Below are positions 14,109 through 21,204 of a stretch of DNA of 28,962 nucleotides, piece after piece. Source of the DNA: a virus; IMG/VR virus record IMGVR_UViG_3300000116_000135, positions 204 to 29,165 of that record, one strand, 5' to 3'. Each line of letters starts with the position of its first letter. Position 1 is the stretch's first letter. A program made the position numbers and the translations under genes. Below the pieces are notes generated by a model, which saw only the letters and a list, made by a program, of their open reading frames with translations, made no database searches and had not been told where the DNA came from.

Positions 14109-16410
14109 TCATTAACTCTTGGTAATACTTTTCTTGTCCACGCTTAGATTGTTTCCATACTGCTGCAGCTAATGTATCTTCTCCATAGAAGCAGATACCC
14201 ATATCCATTTGAACATCATCAAATAGTTTTTCACAGTCCTGTGCCATAGCCAGTAGTTCTCCTGTAGTCCAGAACTTAGTACCGCCTGTTTCTACTTGCA
14301 TATACTTAGGCCGGGTTTGTTCTGTATCTGTAGTTTCTTTTTTCATTTTTTCTGTTACTTTTCCAACAGAACAATCAAAGCCAAACAGTTCAAAGTTTCT
14401 AAAGCCTAATGTATGTGCAATTGCAATAGTACGCATAGCTGCACAAGTACCACCAGTGATGAGGGTAGACCCTTCTTCAATGCCTGTTGACTTATCTACT
14501 ACAATCTTATCTTTAATAGATAAATCACGCAAGGCATCTGAGTATGCTTGCCAACCTTTTATATTAGCACCCTTCTTAATAAGATACTTAGTAACTGAAG
14601 GGTCAGTCATAGAAGCAATAAGAAAGATAGTTTCTTTATCCACTTTCTTAAATAAATCTTTACGTTTAACACCATGTGTACTCACACCTTCGATAGGTCT
14701 AGGGTCTAAGATGACACAGGCAAAAGGTTGGATACCAGCTTCAATAAGTTTAGGATAGCTGTGCTTAACACAAAATACCTTGCTGTTAGTATTTTTAATA
14801 CGTTCTTTAAGAAGTTTAAAGTCTGTGGTGTTTCCTCCCGAAACAACAATGGCTGTCTCTGCATTAATTTTAGATGTCTTAATCCAGTCAAACTCTTTAA
14901 TAAGTTTTTTATTCTCCAACACATTATTAATAATCTCTTCCTTTGGTCTTGAATCTTTTGGTGTAACAACAATAGGTACACGTGTAAGTTCCTCTGGAAG
15001 TTTCTCCAAGTCTTTCTTCATAGAGACAAAGCATAGATGTGTTACACCACCGTCTTTTACTCCATCTGTAGATGGTAGTACAATCTTAGCAAAGGCTACT
15101 ATTTCTTTTATTAATACATTTACACCATCATTCTCAGGCATACGTCCTTGTTCATCCTTGGTAAAGTAATCATCGAATACAATGGCAGGAATGTGACGTA
15201 GGTTTTCAAAGTCTGACTTAACTGTTTCATATGAATGACCACCATCAATGTAAGCAAAGTCTGCCTCATTTATATCACTAGCTAGTGGTAATGTTTTCTT
15301 TGTGTCCCCCTTATGTAGTTCAAAGGTAAATGATTTACCTGACTTATGCATAACCTGTTGGAACTCAGACAACCTAAACTCTACAGCCTCTAACATATTA
15401 TGAGGCTTTGAGTTCAATTCAATGTGGTCTAGTTCTTCTGTAGCTTCTTCAAACAAATCAAAGCCAATGTAATGTACCTTATCTGTATGTTTAAATGCAG
15501 CCAAAGACATTTCAATTGCTCGTCCACCGTTCCAAGTACCTGTCTCAACAATAGTACTAGGCTTGTAGTGTTCTACAATCTTAGCCAACTGCTTGTAACG
15601 CTTTGGACCTGTAACATCAGGGGTTACTTTTGTCTTACTAAGTTCTTTCTTACGCTGTCCTTTGAAATGTTCAAAGTATTCAGACAAAGGAGACTGAGCA
15701 AATGCTGCTAGTCCTTTTACATTAGGAGAAAGGTTGTGTACCTCCATACCATGTGCTTTGTAGATATTAAGTAGGCGTTCAAAGATAAATCCATCATGCC
15801 ACTCACGATAAGCAACTACTTCACCAATAGTGTAAGCACCTCTAAGGTCAGCAAGGAGACTGCAAGTATTATGAACGCCCAAGTTAAAGCCCATGAAACT
15901 TGTTTCGCTATAGTCTGCATCTGTTCTTCCTAAGTGTACTAAGTCTGATGCATCTGGCAACCAGCTTTCTAATTGTTTAACATCAAGTCGTTTGGTTGCA
16001 ACGGTATCTGCGTCTAACCAAATCATCCAGTTATTTTCAGGTGGTTCTATACCTGCGGTAATATACTTATCATCTACATCCATCATTTCAAATGCAAGGT
16101 CAGTCATTGCATATACTTTATGACACCACTTGATTGCATCAAGCCGCCAATTGTACGCCATCTTACCGCCTTCAGTACCATCATGGAACTTCATACGCTC
16201 ACGGTATTCAAGCATCTCTGTTACATCGTTTAGATTCCTATAGCTAATAGTATCGCAAGTAGGGGGAGATAAATCCTCAAGAACGAAATCGTGATAATAC
16301 GCAATGAGTTTAAAATGTTCTGGGTTCCACTTCTCTTTAATACTTTCAAGCATATGCTTCGCATAACTGTGATAACCTTCCTCACTGAATGATGTTACAA
16401 ATGTATACAT
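14095..16410 (-). CDS. Tri-domain glycosyltransferase - methyltransferase - DUF115-like fusion
   Basis: A 771-residue protein. The ATG at 16410 shares a base with the upstream TAA; a longer in-frame start at 16467 is rejected because it lies inside the previous gene. Domain 1 (about 1-255) looks like a nucleotide-sugar glycosyltransferase, with a DxD metal/sugar motif (WLDADTV, D133 and D135) and FMGFNLGVHN (172-181). Domain 2 (about 265-465) looks like a class I methyltransferase: VETGTWNGGRA (288-298, SAM loop), FAYIDGGHSYETVKSDF (385-401) and FDDYF (412-416). Domain 3 (about 515-740) resembles DUF115/MptE/Maf proteins: AIVVSGGNT (520-528), GIQPFACVILDPRP (559-572) and TLGFRNFELFGFDCS (667-681). 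DUF115-type proteins include glycosyltransferases that modify flagellins. I infer a multi-step glycan-modifying enzyme; the substrate is unknown. Confidence 0.75.
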   Translation of the reverse strand: MYTFVTSFSEEGYHSYAKHMLESIKEKWNPEHFKLIAYYHDFVLEDLSPPTCDTISYRNLNDVTEMLEYRERMKFHDGTEGGKMAYNWRLDAIKWCHKVYAMTDLAFEMMDVDDKYITAGIEPPENNWMIWLDADTVATKRLDVKQLESWLPDASDLVHLGRTDADYSETSFMGFNLGVHNTCSLLADLRGAYTIGEVVAYREWHDGFIFERLLNIYKAHGMEVHNLSPNVKGLAAFAQSPLSEYFEHFKGQRKKELSKTKVTPDVTGPKRYKQLAKIVEHYKPSTIVETGTWNGGRAIEMSLAAFKHTDKVHYIGFDLFEEATEELDHIELNSKPHNMLEAVEFRLSEFQQVMHKSGKSFTFELHKGDTKKTLPLASDINEADFAYIDGGHSYETVKSDFENLRHIPAIVFDDYFTKDEQGRMPENDGVNVLIKEIVAFAKIVLPSTDGVKDGGVTHLCFVSMKKDLEKLPEELTRVPIVVTPKDSRPKEEIINNVLENKKLIKEFDWIKTSKINAETAIVVSGGNTTDFKLLKERIKNTNSKVFCVKHSYPKLIEAGIQPFACVILDPRPIEGVSTHGVKRKDLFKKVDKETIFLIASMTDPSVTKYLIKKGANIKGWQAYSDALRDLSIKDKIVVDKSTGIEEGSTLITGGTCAAMRTIAIAHTLGFRNFELFGFDCSVGKVTEKMKKETTDTEQTRPKYMQVETGGTKFWTTGELLAMAQDCEKLFDDVQMDMGICFYGEDTLAAAVWKQSKRGQEKYYQELMNVAA

Positions 16411-17186
16411 TAAAAAACCTCTCTTAAAATCTTGTCCATATAAATGGTACTGTGTAATGCTTGCCACTCACCAGCATAGCTGGCATCTGATGTTCGCTTT
16501 GGTTCCCAATCACTAAACCAAGGACCACCTGTTGTAAAGTGTACGTTCTTAGGTTTAATAATATCAGATGACCAACCATCCAACCAGTTCCATTCTTCGT
16601 TTATCCCACCAATGTCTTCATCCTTCAACCATTCAAAGCCGTGAAGCCATCTACCAGTTTTTACATTCACATCATCCACTGTTAGATTAAGGTTAGCAGG
16701 ATGTGAACAATTCCAAAGGACAAAACTAGACCAGTTCTTACGATTGTATTGTTGTTGTACCTGTCCATCCATCTTCACCTGTGCTGTTGGGTTGTAATTA
16801 TGTTTGACACATTGGATTGCGTACTCTTCGTTTCGTGTGTATTCTTCAAAGAACTCTTCGATGTCGGTACGCAAGAACATATCCGAATCCATAAATAAAG
16901 CCCAGCCATCGTACTGATTAAGGGCAGGTATGAGAAAACGTGTAAAAGTAAAGTCAGTACTGAAAGGTCTTCCATCGAACTCGTCTATCTTTACCCGCTT
17001 GTCATGCTGGACATCAATCCTAGCACTGCGGCGATACAAACCTGCTCTACGTAAGCCTGATTGTACAAGAGGAATGATGTCATATTTTGTGTTGTACTTA
17101 ATAATTGATTGACGTAATACTTCATATGCCTCTTCCTCTCTTTGGTCAAAGCCAATATATATTACTGGTCGCTTTGTTGTGAACAT
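16410..17186 (-). CDS. Glycosyltransferase, GT8-like fold
   Basis: A 258-residue protein that opens VIYIGFDQREEEAYEVLRQS (8-27), the N-terminal block of a glycosyltransferase family often seen in marine phages. A DxD motif (FMDSDMF, D100 and D102) would bind a divalent metal and the nucleotide sugar. FSTDFTFTRFLIP (75-87) and HFTTGGPW near residue 217 are further family-like blocks, the His probably completing the metal site. No signal peptide or membrane segment is seen, so it should act in the cytoplasm. Its ribosome-binding site AGGAG lies inside a long hairpin (17193-17238). It is coupled by TAATG to the tri-domain gene downstream, so the two probably act on the same substrate. Confidence 0.75.
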   Translation of the reverse strand: MFTTKRPVIYIGFDQREEEAYEVLRQSIIKYNTKYDIIPLVQSGLRRAGLYRRSARIDVQHDKRVKIDEFDGRPFSTDFTFTRFLIPALNQYDGWALFMDSDMFLRTDIEEFFEEYTRNEEYAIQCVKHNYNPTAQVKMDGQVQQQYNRKNWSSFVLWNCSHPANLNLTVDDVNVKTGRWLHGFEWLKDEDIGGINEEWNWLDGWSSDIIKPKNVHFTTGGPWFSDWEPKRTSDASYAGEWQALHSTIYMDKILREVF

Positions 17187-17192
17187 AAAAAA

Positions 17193-17238
17193 CTCCTGAT
17201 AATTAATTCAGACTATATTTTAAATCAATTATCAGGAG
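17193..17238 (-). promoter_or_regulatory. Ribosome-site-masking hairpin before glycosyltransferase genes
   Basis: On the minus strand CTCCTGATAATT (17238-17227) pairs perfectly with AATTATCAGGAG (17204-17193). In RNA the stem extends inward by six more pairs, two of them G-U, giving an 18-bp stem and a 10-base loop. The G-U pairs work only in minus-strand RNA. The 3' arm contains the AGGAG ribosome-binding site of the glycosyltransferase, six bases before ATG, and those six bases are all T. Read-through RNA from the reductase would hide the site, and the stem plus T6 could also act as an intrinsic terminator. Confidence 0.7.
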
Positions 17239-17245
17239 AAGTCAA
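17217..17245 (-). promoter_or_regulatory. Sigma70-type promoter inside the hairpin region
   Basis: On the minus strand, -35 TTGACT (17245-17240, 5 of 6) is followed by a 17-base spacer and -10 TAAAAT (17222-17217, 5 of 6). Initiation would fall near 17208-17210, in the loop or early 3' side of the hairpin, so transcripts from this promoter lack the arm that masks AGGAG. It would drive the two glycosyltransferase-type genes and probably the small terminase. Confidence 0.6.
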
Positions 17246-17253
17246 GTGTTTTT

Positions 17254-19221
17254 TTATGCTGCTGCTATGTCTACAATCTCACACACCCCTGCGGTACAAG
17301 CTAACTCTCTACCGCCTGATGTTGTGTCTTCTTTCTCAAAGTCTTGTAGCTTATTCCAATCAACATTCTTAGGCATCTTCTTAACCCACTCTTTGTAGGT
17401 GTCAGCATCAATGTCCTGATAGGGTGCTTGCTGGTATGTATGTTCGCTGAATGGTAAGAAGCTGATGCCACTCACCTCATCGAAATGTTTATACACCCAA
17501 GCACCTACATCTAGCCATTCCGATTCCTTCACTGAAATTGTTACGCTAGGCTTATGTTCGCACCAATGTCGTTGATATGTAAGCCACAACTCTAGCTGCT
17601 CAATGGCTGTCATACCTGTACGTGTTATTGCATTAGCAGGTGACTTCATAGGGAAGCTGAATACTGTTGTGCTGTCAGGCTTCGTTACATCAGGTTCTGA
17701 AGGAATACCTTGAGACATGAGGAACTGTGTTAGTGGGTCTTTGTTATCACCACGTACAGTACGAATGTAGTATGGGTTATGCCGTGCATGAATACCACTG
17801 GCTGCATCAGTAAGCTGAGACACAGTACCACTAGGCTTCACACAAGTAACAGCTACAGACTGTTGGATACCCAACTGCTTAGACATATCCTTGTTAGATT
17901 CAACAGATATAGAACGTAATAATTCAAGTATAGTTTCTAACTTACCACCTGCATTTGCAGTCAGTTCATTGTCCATAATACCTGTAAGTGAGACACCAAG
18001 TAGACGCTCTTCCTCTGTGTTCTTCTTCCAGATATTACGAATGTATTTAAAGTTAGTCAGTGTAGCTTGGAATGTACCAAGGATTGTAGCAAGGCGTACC
18101 TTTTCTTTTAGTGTTTCTGTTGTGTCATTCTCACGCACTACTACCTCTGACAAATTACAGAACTGGTATGGGCGTAAAATAATCTCACTGCAAGGGTTAC
18201 AACCGTAGTCATACTCCAATGGAAGTTTAGTCAGTGGGTGCTTCAATCCTGTATAAATATCGCGTCTACCATTCTTAGCTGCTTGTTTCTTAGCAGCCTC
18301 ACGATTAAAGATACCACGTTCACCTGACTTGCTTTCATATAGAGATGTCCACTCACGCATGAATGTACCCATCTCAGGTTTATATTTGTAGGCAACAGAG
18401 TTATTAGCTAAAGCACGTTGTCCTTCGTTTTCCCACCACTTACCTGACTTAGCATGAGCCATCTGGTCATCATTAAGATTAGACAGGCTGATAAGGGCTG
18501 AACGTCTTACACCACCTACAACTACAACCTCACCTATCTTACACATGATATCGTGGCATTCGATTGGGTAGAGCCTACGTCCTGCAGCACCCTTGAATTT
18601 CTCAATACAAAAGTCAAATAATTCAATAAGTGGTTGTGGTCCAGAGGCTCTACCACCAAAGGTCTTTAGCCTTGCACCTGCAGGGCGTACTTCGCTGACA
18701 TCGAATTTAGGAATTTGTCCAGTGTAAAGCATAGCAATCAATTCCTTCAATGACTTAGCCCATCCGGGGCGGCTGTCACCTACCTTGATTATTGTTTCTG
18801 TATTATGGAATGATTCATTAATAAAAGGAAGACACTCGACTGCACTTCGCTCAACAGAAAATCCAACACCTGTTCCACACATCAAGATGTACATTGTCTC
18901 ATCGAATGCACGTGGGTTATCAACTGGTACATAAGAACAGTTGTATCCACCCACATGGCAACGGTCAAGGGCTGGTCCACTGGTCATCAATGCCCTCATA
19001 GAAGGCATGATGTTTAGGGAAAGCACAGCTTCCTCAAGCTGCTTACGCAGCCCCTCGTCAAGAGAATAGCTATGCTTTTTCTTCAGATGGTCAGACATAT
19101 AATCAAAGTATCTGCCAACTGTTTCTGTCCAAGTCTCACGCCGTTGCTCGTCTTCTTTCCAACGTGCATAGCGGGACAAGGCAATAAAATTCTGGTAATC
19201 TGTAGGTAAAAAATTGTTCAT
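17254..19221 (-). CDS. nrdJ: Class II (B12-dependent) ribonucleotide reductase, monomeric
   Basis: A 655-residue enzyme that converts ribonucleotides to deoxyribonucleotides using adenosylcobalamin, feeding phage DNA synthesis. The key residues of the monomeric Lactobacillus-type enzyme are present: the thiyl-radical Cys C344 and its partner E346 in NPCSEIIL, the redox pair C95 (GYNCSY) and C355 (FCNLSEV), and a C-terminal shuttle pair C642/C647 (CTAGVC) with the usual spacing of five. GGVRRSALISLSNL (236-249) is another family block. The ATG at 19221 is chosen because AAAGGG lies just upstream; longer starts at 19236 and 19269 have no ribosome-binding site. No radical-generating small subunit is needed, and none is present. 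It depends on host cobalamin. Confidence 0.92.
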   Translation of the reverse strand: MNNFLPTDYQNFIALSRYARWKEDEQRRETWTETVGRYFDYMSDHLKKKHSYSLDEGLRKQLEEAVLSLNIMPSMRALMTSGPALDRCHVGGYNCSYVPVDNPRAFDETMYILMCGTGVGFSVERSAVECLPFINESFHNTETIIKVGDSRPGWAKSLKELIAMLYTGQIPKFDVSEVRPAGARLKTFGGRASGPQPLIELFDFCIEKFKGAAGRRLYPIECHDIMCKIGEVVVVGGVRRSALISLSNLNDDQMAHAKSGKWWENEGQRALANNSVAYKYKPEMGTFMREWTSLYESKSGERGIFNREAAKKQAAKNGRRDIYTGLKHPLTKLPLEYDYGCNPCSEIILRPYQFCNLSEVVVRENDTTETLKEKVRLATILGTFQATLTNFKYIRNIWKKNTEEERLLGVSLTGIMDNELTANAGGKLETILELLRSISVESNKDMSKQLGIQQSVAVTCVKPSGTVSQLTDAASGIHARHNPYYIRTVRGDNKDPLTQFLMSQGIPSEPDVTKPDSTTVFSFPMKSPANAITRTGMTAIEQLELWLTYQRHWCEHKPSVTISVKESEWLDVGAWVYKHFDEVSGISFLPFSEHTYQQAPYQDIDADTYKEWVKKMPKNVDWNKLQDFEKEDTTSGGRELACTAGVCEIVDIAAA

Positions 19222-19224
19222 AAA

Positions 19225-19286
19225 TAGCCCTTTCATTTTCAAGCGAACAAGAGAATAAGTGTAACACAAATGGGCTACAAGTACAA
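19225..19286 (-). promoter_or_regulatory. Possible promoter and ribosome-site hairpin before reductase
   Basis: The 69-base gap before the reductase holds two weak overlapping promoter matches on the minus strand: TTGTAC (19286-19281), 17 bases, TACACT (19263-19258); and TTGTAG (19280-19275), 17 bases, TATTCT (19257-19252). TAGCCC (19277-19272) can pair with GGGCTA (19230-19225), and three more A-T pairs form after a one-base bulge. The 3' arm is the AAAGGG ribosome-binding site. The layout repeats that of the glycosyltransferase gap, but every element is weaker. Confidence 0.3.
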
Positions 19287-19290
19287 TATT

Positions 19291-19620
19291 CTAGTGTCCT
19301 AAAACTGCATTAATTCTTTTGCGAACATACTCAACCTCACCTGACTTTAATACCTTGAAGGCAAAGTCACGCATATACTCAGGCTCTACACCTGCATAGT
19401 CGCACACTGTTTTGAAATCTTCTGCTGTCACACCTACTGAAGCAAAGAACCAAGCGATTGCCCTGTCTCTTTCAAGCACGGCTGTATCAGGTTCACCACT
19501 ATAAGAAGGCTTTGTTGCGTCAAGTAATGCTTGTAGTATTACTGTTAAGAACAAAGCCTTCTCAGGTGTCTTGGGTACATTGAGTTCAATATCAATCGGT
19601 TGTATTTCTTCTTTTAACAT
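19291..19620 (-). CDS. Small helical protein of unknown function
   Basis: A 109-residue protein. The ATG at 19620 gives MLKEEIQPIDIELNVPKTPE; an earlier in-frame start at 19695 would run deep into the endonuclease gene and is rejected. AGGAG lies 13 bases upstream, and the start is 29 bases inside the endonuclease gene. The protein is mostly helical. A C-terminal block, AWFFASVGVTAEDFKTVCDY then AGVEPEYMRDFA (about 53-85), matches a motif of the type 'W-x-F ... F-x-x-V-C-D-x-A-G-x-x-P' seen in many small phage proteins of unknown role. Its place between endonuclease I and the reductase suggests a DNA-metabolism link, but no function can be assigned. Confidence 0.65.
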   Translation of the reverse strand: MLKEEIQPIDIELNVPKTPEKALFLTVILQALLDATKPSYSGEPDTAVLERDRAIAWFFASVGVTAEDFKTVCDYAGVEPEYMRDFAFKVLKSGEVEYVRKRINAVLGH

Positions 19621-20023
19621 TCGCTCTAAACCACTCCTTTGGTATGCCTTCGCCGCCTTTGCAGTAAAGGAAATTATATTTCTCACACCAATCACCGTAT
19701 GTCATCTTGCCACCCTTGTATAGTTTTCTGGTGGGGTTATCAAAGACAAAACGAATATCTACTTCTGGATGTTGGTCACGAATGAACAGGTGTTTCTTCC
19801 TGTCCTCTAGCATGAAGCGTCCTTTAACTTCTAAGATAATCCCATTGGGAAGAATGAAGTCGGGAATATATTTCTTATCCTCTCTCCACTCATAGGGGAT
19901 GCTGTCTGATTCATACTGAAACTCAATGTTATTTTTAATAAGAACAAGTGATGTATTATATTCTGAGTTTGAACGATAGTTGTGTTCATACTTGTTCCTC
20001 TTACCCTTTCTTTTATAGGCCAT
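19592..20023 (-). CDS. Endonuclease I (T7 gp3-like Holliday junction resolvase)
   Basis: A 143-residue nuclease. It matches T7 endonuclease I along its length: YRSNSE (16-21), YIPDFILPNG (52-61), EVKG (65-68) and DRKKHLFIRDQHPE (about 73-86). The PD-(D/E)XK catalytic set is present as E21, D55, E65 and K67, closely equivalent to E20, D55, E65 and K67 in T7. In T7 the dimer cuts four-way and branched DNA, resolving recombination intermediates before packaging and helping degrade host DNA. Length is close to T7 gp3 (149). The N-terminus is very basic (MAYKRKGKRNK). It overlaps the exonuclease gene upstream by 11 bases and the small helical gene downstream. Confidence 0.9.
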   Translation of the reverse strand: MAYKRKGKRNKYEHNYRSNSEYNTSLVLIKNNIEFQYESDSIPYEWREDKKYIPDFILPNGIILEVKGRFMLEDRKKHLFIRDQHPEVDIRFVFDNPTRKLYKGGKMTYGDWCEKYNFLYCKGGEGIPKEWFRANVKRRNTTD

Positions 20024-20876
20024 TAGTTACCTCTGGTACATCAGGAATTTTTGCAACAGTTGTTAGCTGCTTAATTCCATTTGCATATTTGAATGAACGA
20101 ATACCCACACCACCATTGGCATCCTTCCAACACTCTTCTTTGAAAGGACAGAAGACACAACCAATTGCCAGCTTACGATTACCTGACTTACCATCAGGCT
20201 CATCTGCATAACAACGGTCAGGTGGTGTATCTTTAGTTAAGACTTCCTTAACTTTATTGATACGTCCTGATGCACTAATCATGTGTACTGATTCAATGTC
20301 CATCAATGCTAGTTCACCTGATGATTTATCTACTGCAAAGAATGCAGCCTTATCATCACCAGATGCTTCAGCATATCCAGAGATTTGTGCAATGTATCCA
20401 AAAGGGTCATCTGAATGCAGAGTACCTTCCTTAAACTTCTTAAAAGCATAAGGTGATGCTGATTTAATATCAGTAAGGACACCATCAATACGACAATCCT
20501 TATGACCTTTAACACCATTAATCTCCACCTCACCTTGTTCATCTGTCACCTTGTGACCAGACACTTCGATAAGAAGGATAAGCAAAGCCTCAAGGATATC
20601 TCCAAACATAAACTTTAGTTTAGTCTGTCCATCAATTGGACGCGGCTCTGCATCGCTTTTAAGTTCATACCATAGCTGTCTATCAGGCTTACCAATCTGA
20701 GACATACGTAGGTTAGAACCTTTCTGTCGTTTTCCTTCAGACATTTGTTTTGCCATAGAATGCCATAAGGCTTTACTAAACTTTTCTAGGCTTCTTTTGT
20801 TCTTCATATTATACATATCAGAACCGTCTTCCAACGTCTTGTATATGTCCTCTATGAGTGTATCTATTTTAGCCAT
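20013..20876 (-). CDS. Cas4/RecB-like PD-(D/E)XK exonuclease with Cys cluster
   Basis: A 287-residue nuclease. The core runs FGDILE (91-96), CRIDGVLTDIKSAS (128-141, giving D131, D136 and K138) and YIAQISGYAEA, the Q/Y motif (near 166-176). A C-terminal cysteine set, C222 plus C240, C243 and C249 (CxxCxxxxxC), matches the iron-sulphur cluster spacing of Cas4 and AddB. In the N-terminal block RMSQIGKPDRQLWY (57-70) the cysteine that many family members have before the Arg is replaced by D65, so C222 may supply the fourth ligand. It lies where T7 has its gp6 exonuclease and probably degrades host DNA or processes ends for recombination. The ATG at 20876 has AAAGGA upstream. No CRISPR genes are nearby. 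Confidence 0.75.
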   Translation of the reverse strand: MAKIDTLIEDIYKTLEDGSDMYNMKNKRSLEKFSKALWHSMAKQMSEGKRQKGSNLRMSQIGKPDRQLWYELKSDAEPRPIDGQTKLKFMFGDILEALLILLIEVSGHKVTDEQGEVEINGVKGHKDCRIDGVLTDIKSASPYAFKKFKEGTLHSDDPFGYIAQISGYAEASGDDKAAFFAVDKSSGELALMDIESVHMISASGRINKVKEVLTKDTPPDRCYADEPDGKSGNRKLAIGCVFCPFKEECWKDANGGVGIRSFKYANGIKQLTTVAKIPDVPEVTNGL

Positions 20877-20889
20877 TTGTTTATCCTTT

Positions 20890-21108
20890 CTATGGGTGGT
20901 ATGTACTTTTAATTAATTTATCTAAATACCATTTAGCTTTTTCTAAATCTTCTACTCCATTCTTATAACGATAACGCCAAAGGTATTTTATAATGTTACC
21001 TTGTAAATAGTATTCAAAGTATTCACCTGTTGCTGCTTCAATAGCATCAATACATTCTACACCTGTATGATTGTAATGAGGTGGACTATTAACCATATCA
21101 TCTTCCAT
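20890..21108 (-). CDS. DUF3310 protein
   Basis: A 72-residue protein with the DUF3310 signature: VNSPPHYNHTGVECIDAIEA (6-25), NIIKYLWRYRYKNG (38-51) and a final helix with DLEKAKWYLDKLI (54-66). The family is widespread in phages, usually beside replication or nucleotide genes. It is often labelled a nucleotide kinase, but the activity is not established as far as I know. The ATG has AAAGGAG six bases upstream and follows a 96-base spacer with a stable hairpin, so it may be controlled apart from SSB. Confidence 0.8.
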   Translation of the reverse strand: MEDDMVNSPPHYNHTGVECIDAIEAATGEYFEYYLQGNIIKYLWRYRYKNGVEDLEKAKWYLDKLIKSTYHP

Positions 21109-21135
21109 ATCAATCTCCTTTCTTGTTAGTAGTAT

Positions 21136-21164
21136 GTTGGAGTACCCACCCTACTCTATCCAAC
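21136..21164 (-). other. Hairpin in DUF3310 leader
   Basis: In the 96-base gap between SSB and DUF3310 the minus strand reads GTTG, GATA (bulge), GAGTA, a seven-base G-rich loop GGGTGGG, TACTC, CAAC. This is nine base pairs with a four-base bulge. No T-run follows, so it is not a standard terminator. It lies about 28 bases before the DUF3310 ATG and could be an RNA-stability, processing or regulatory structure. No coding frame of useful length was found in the gap. Confidence 0.45.
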
Positions 21165-21204
21165 TCACGGTCATATGTTAATGTACCGCACCCTTGTAGG
21201 CTAT

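Noticed and set aside
14728-15169. Several plus-strand frames across the tri-domain gene
   Set aside because: They mirror the minus-strand codons of a gene with clear motifs; compositions are unnatural (Phe/Ser/Leu-rich) and no ribosome sites were seen.
19222-19290. Cobalamin riboswitch before the B12-dependent reductase
   Set aside because: The leader is only 69 bases, far shorter than a cobalamin riboswitch aptamer, and lacks its conserved B12-box-like sequence.
20013-20876. Cas4-like gene as a sign of a CRISPR system
   Set aside because: No repeat-spacer array or other cas genes are visible. Stand-alone Cas4/RecB-like exonucleases are ordinary in phage replication blocks.
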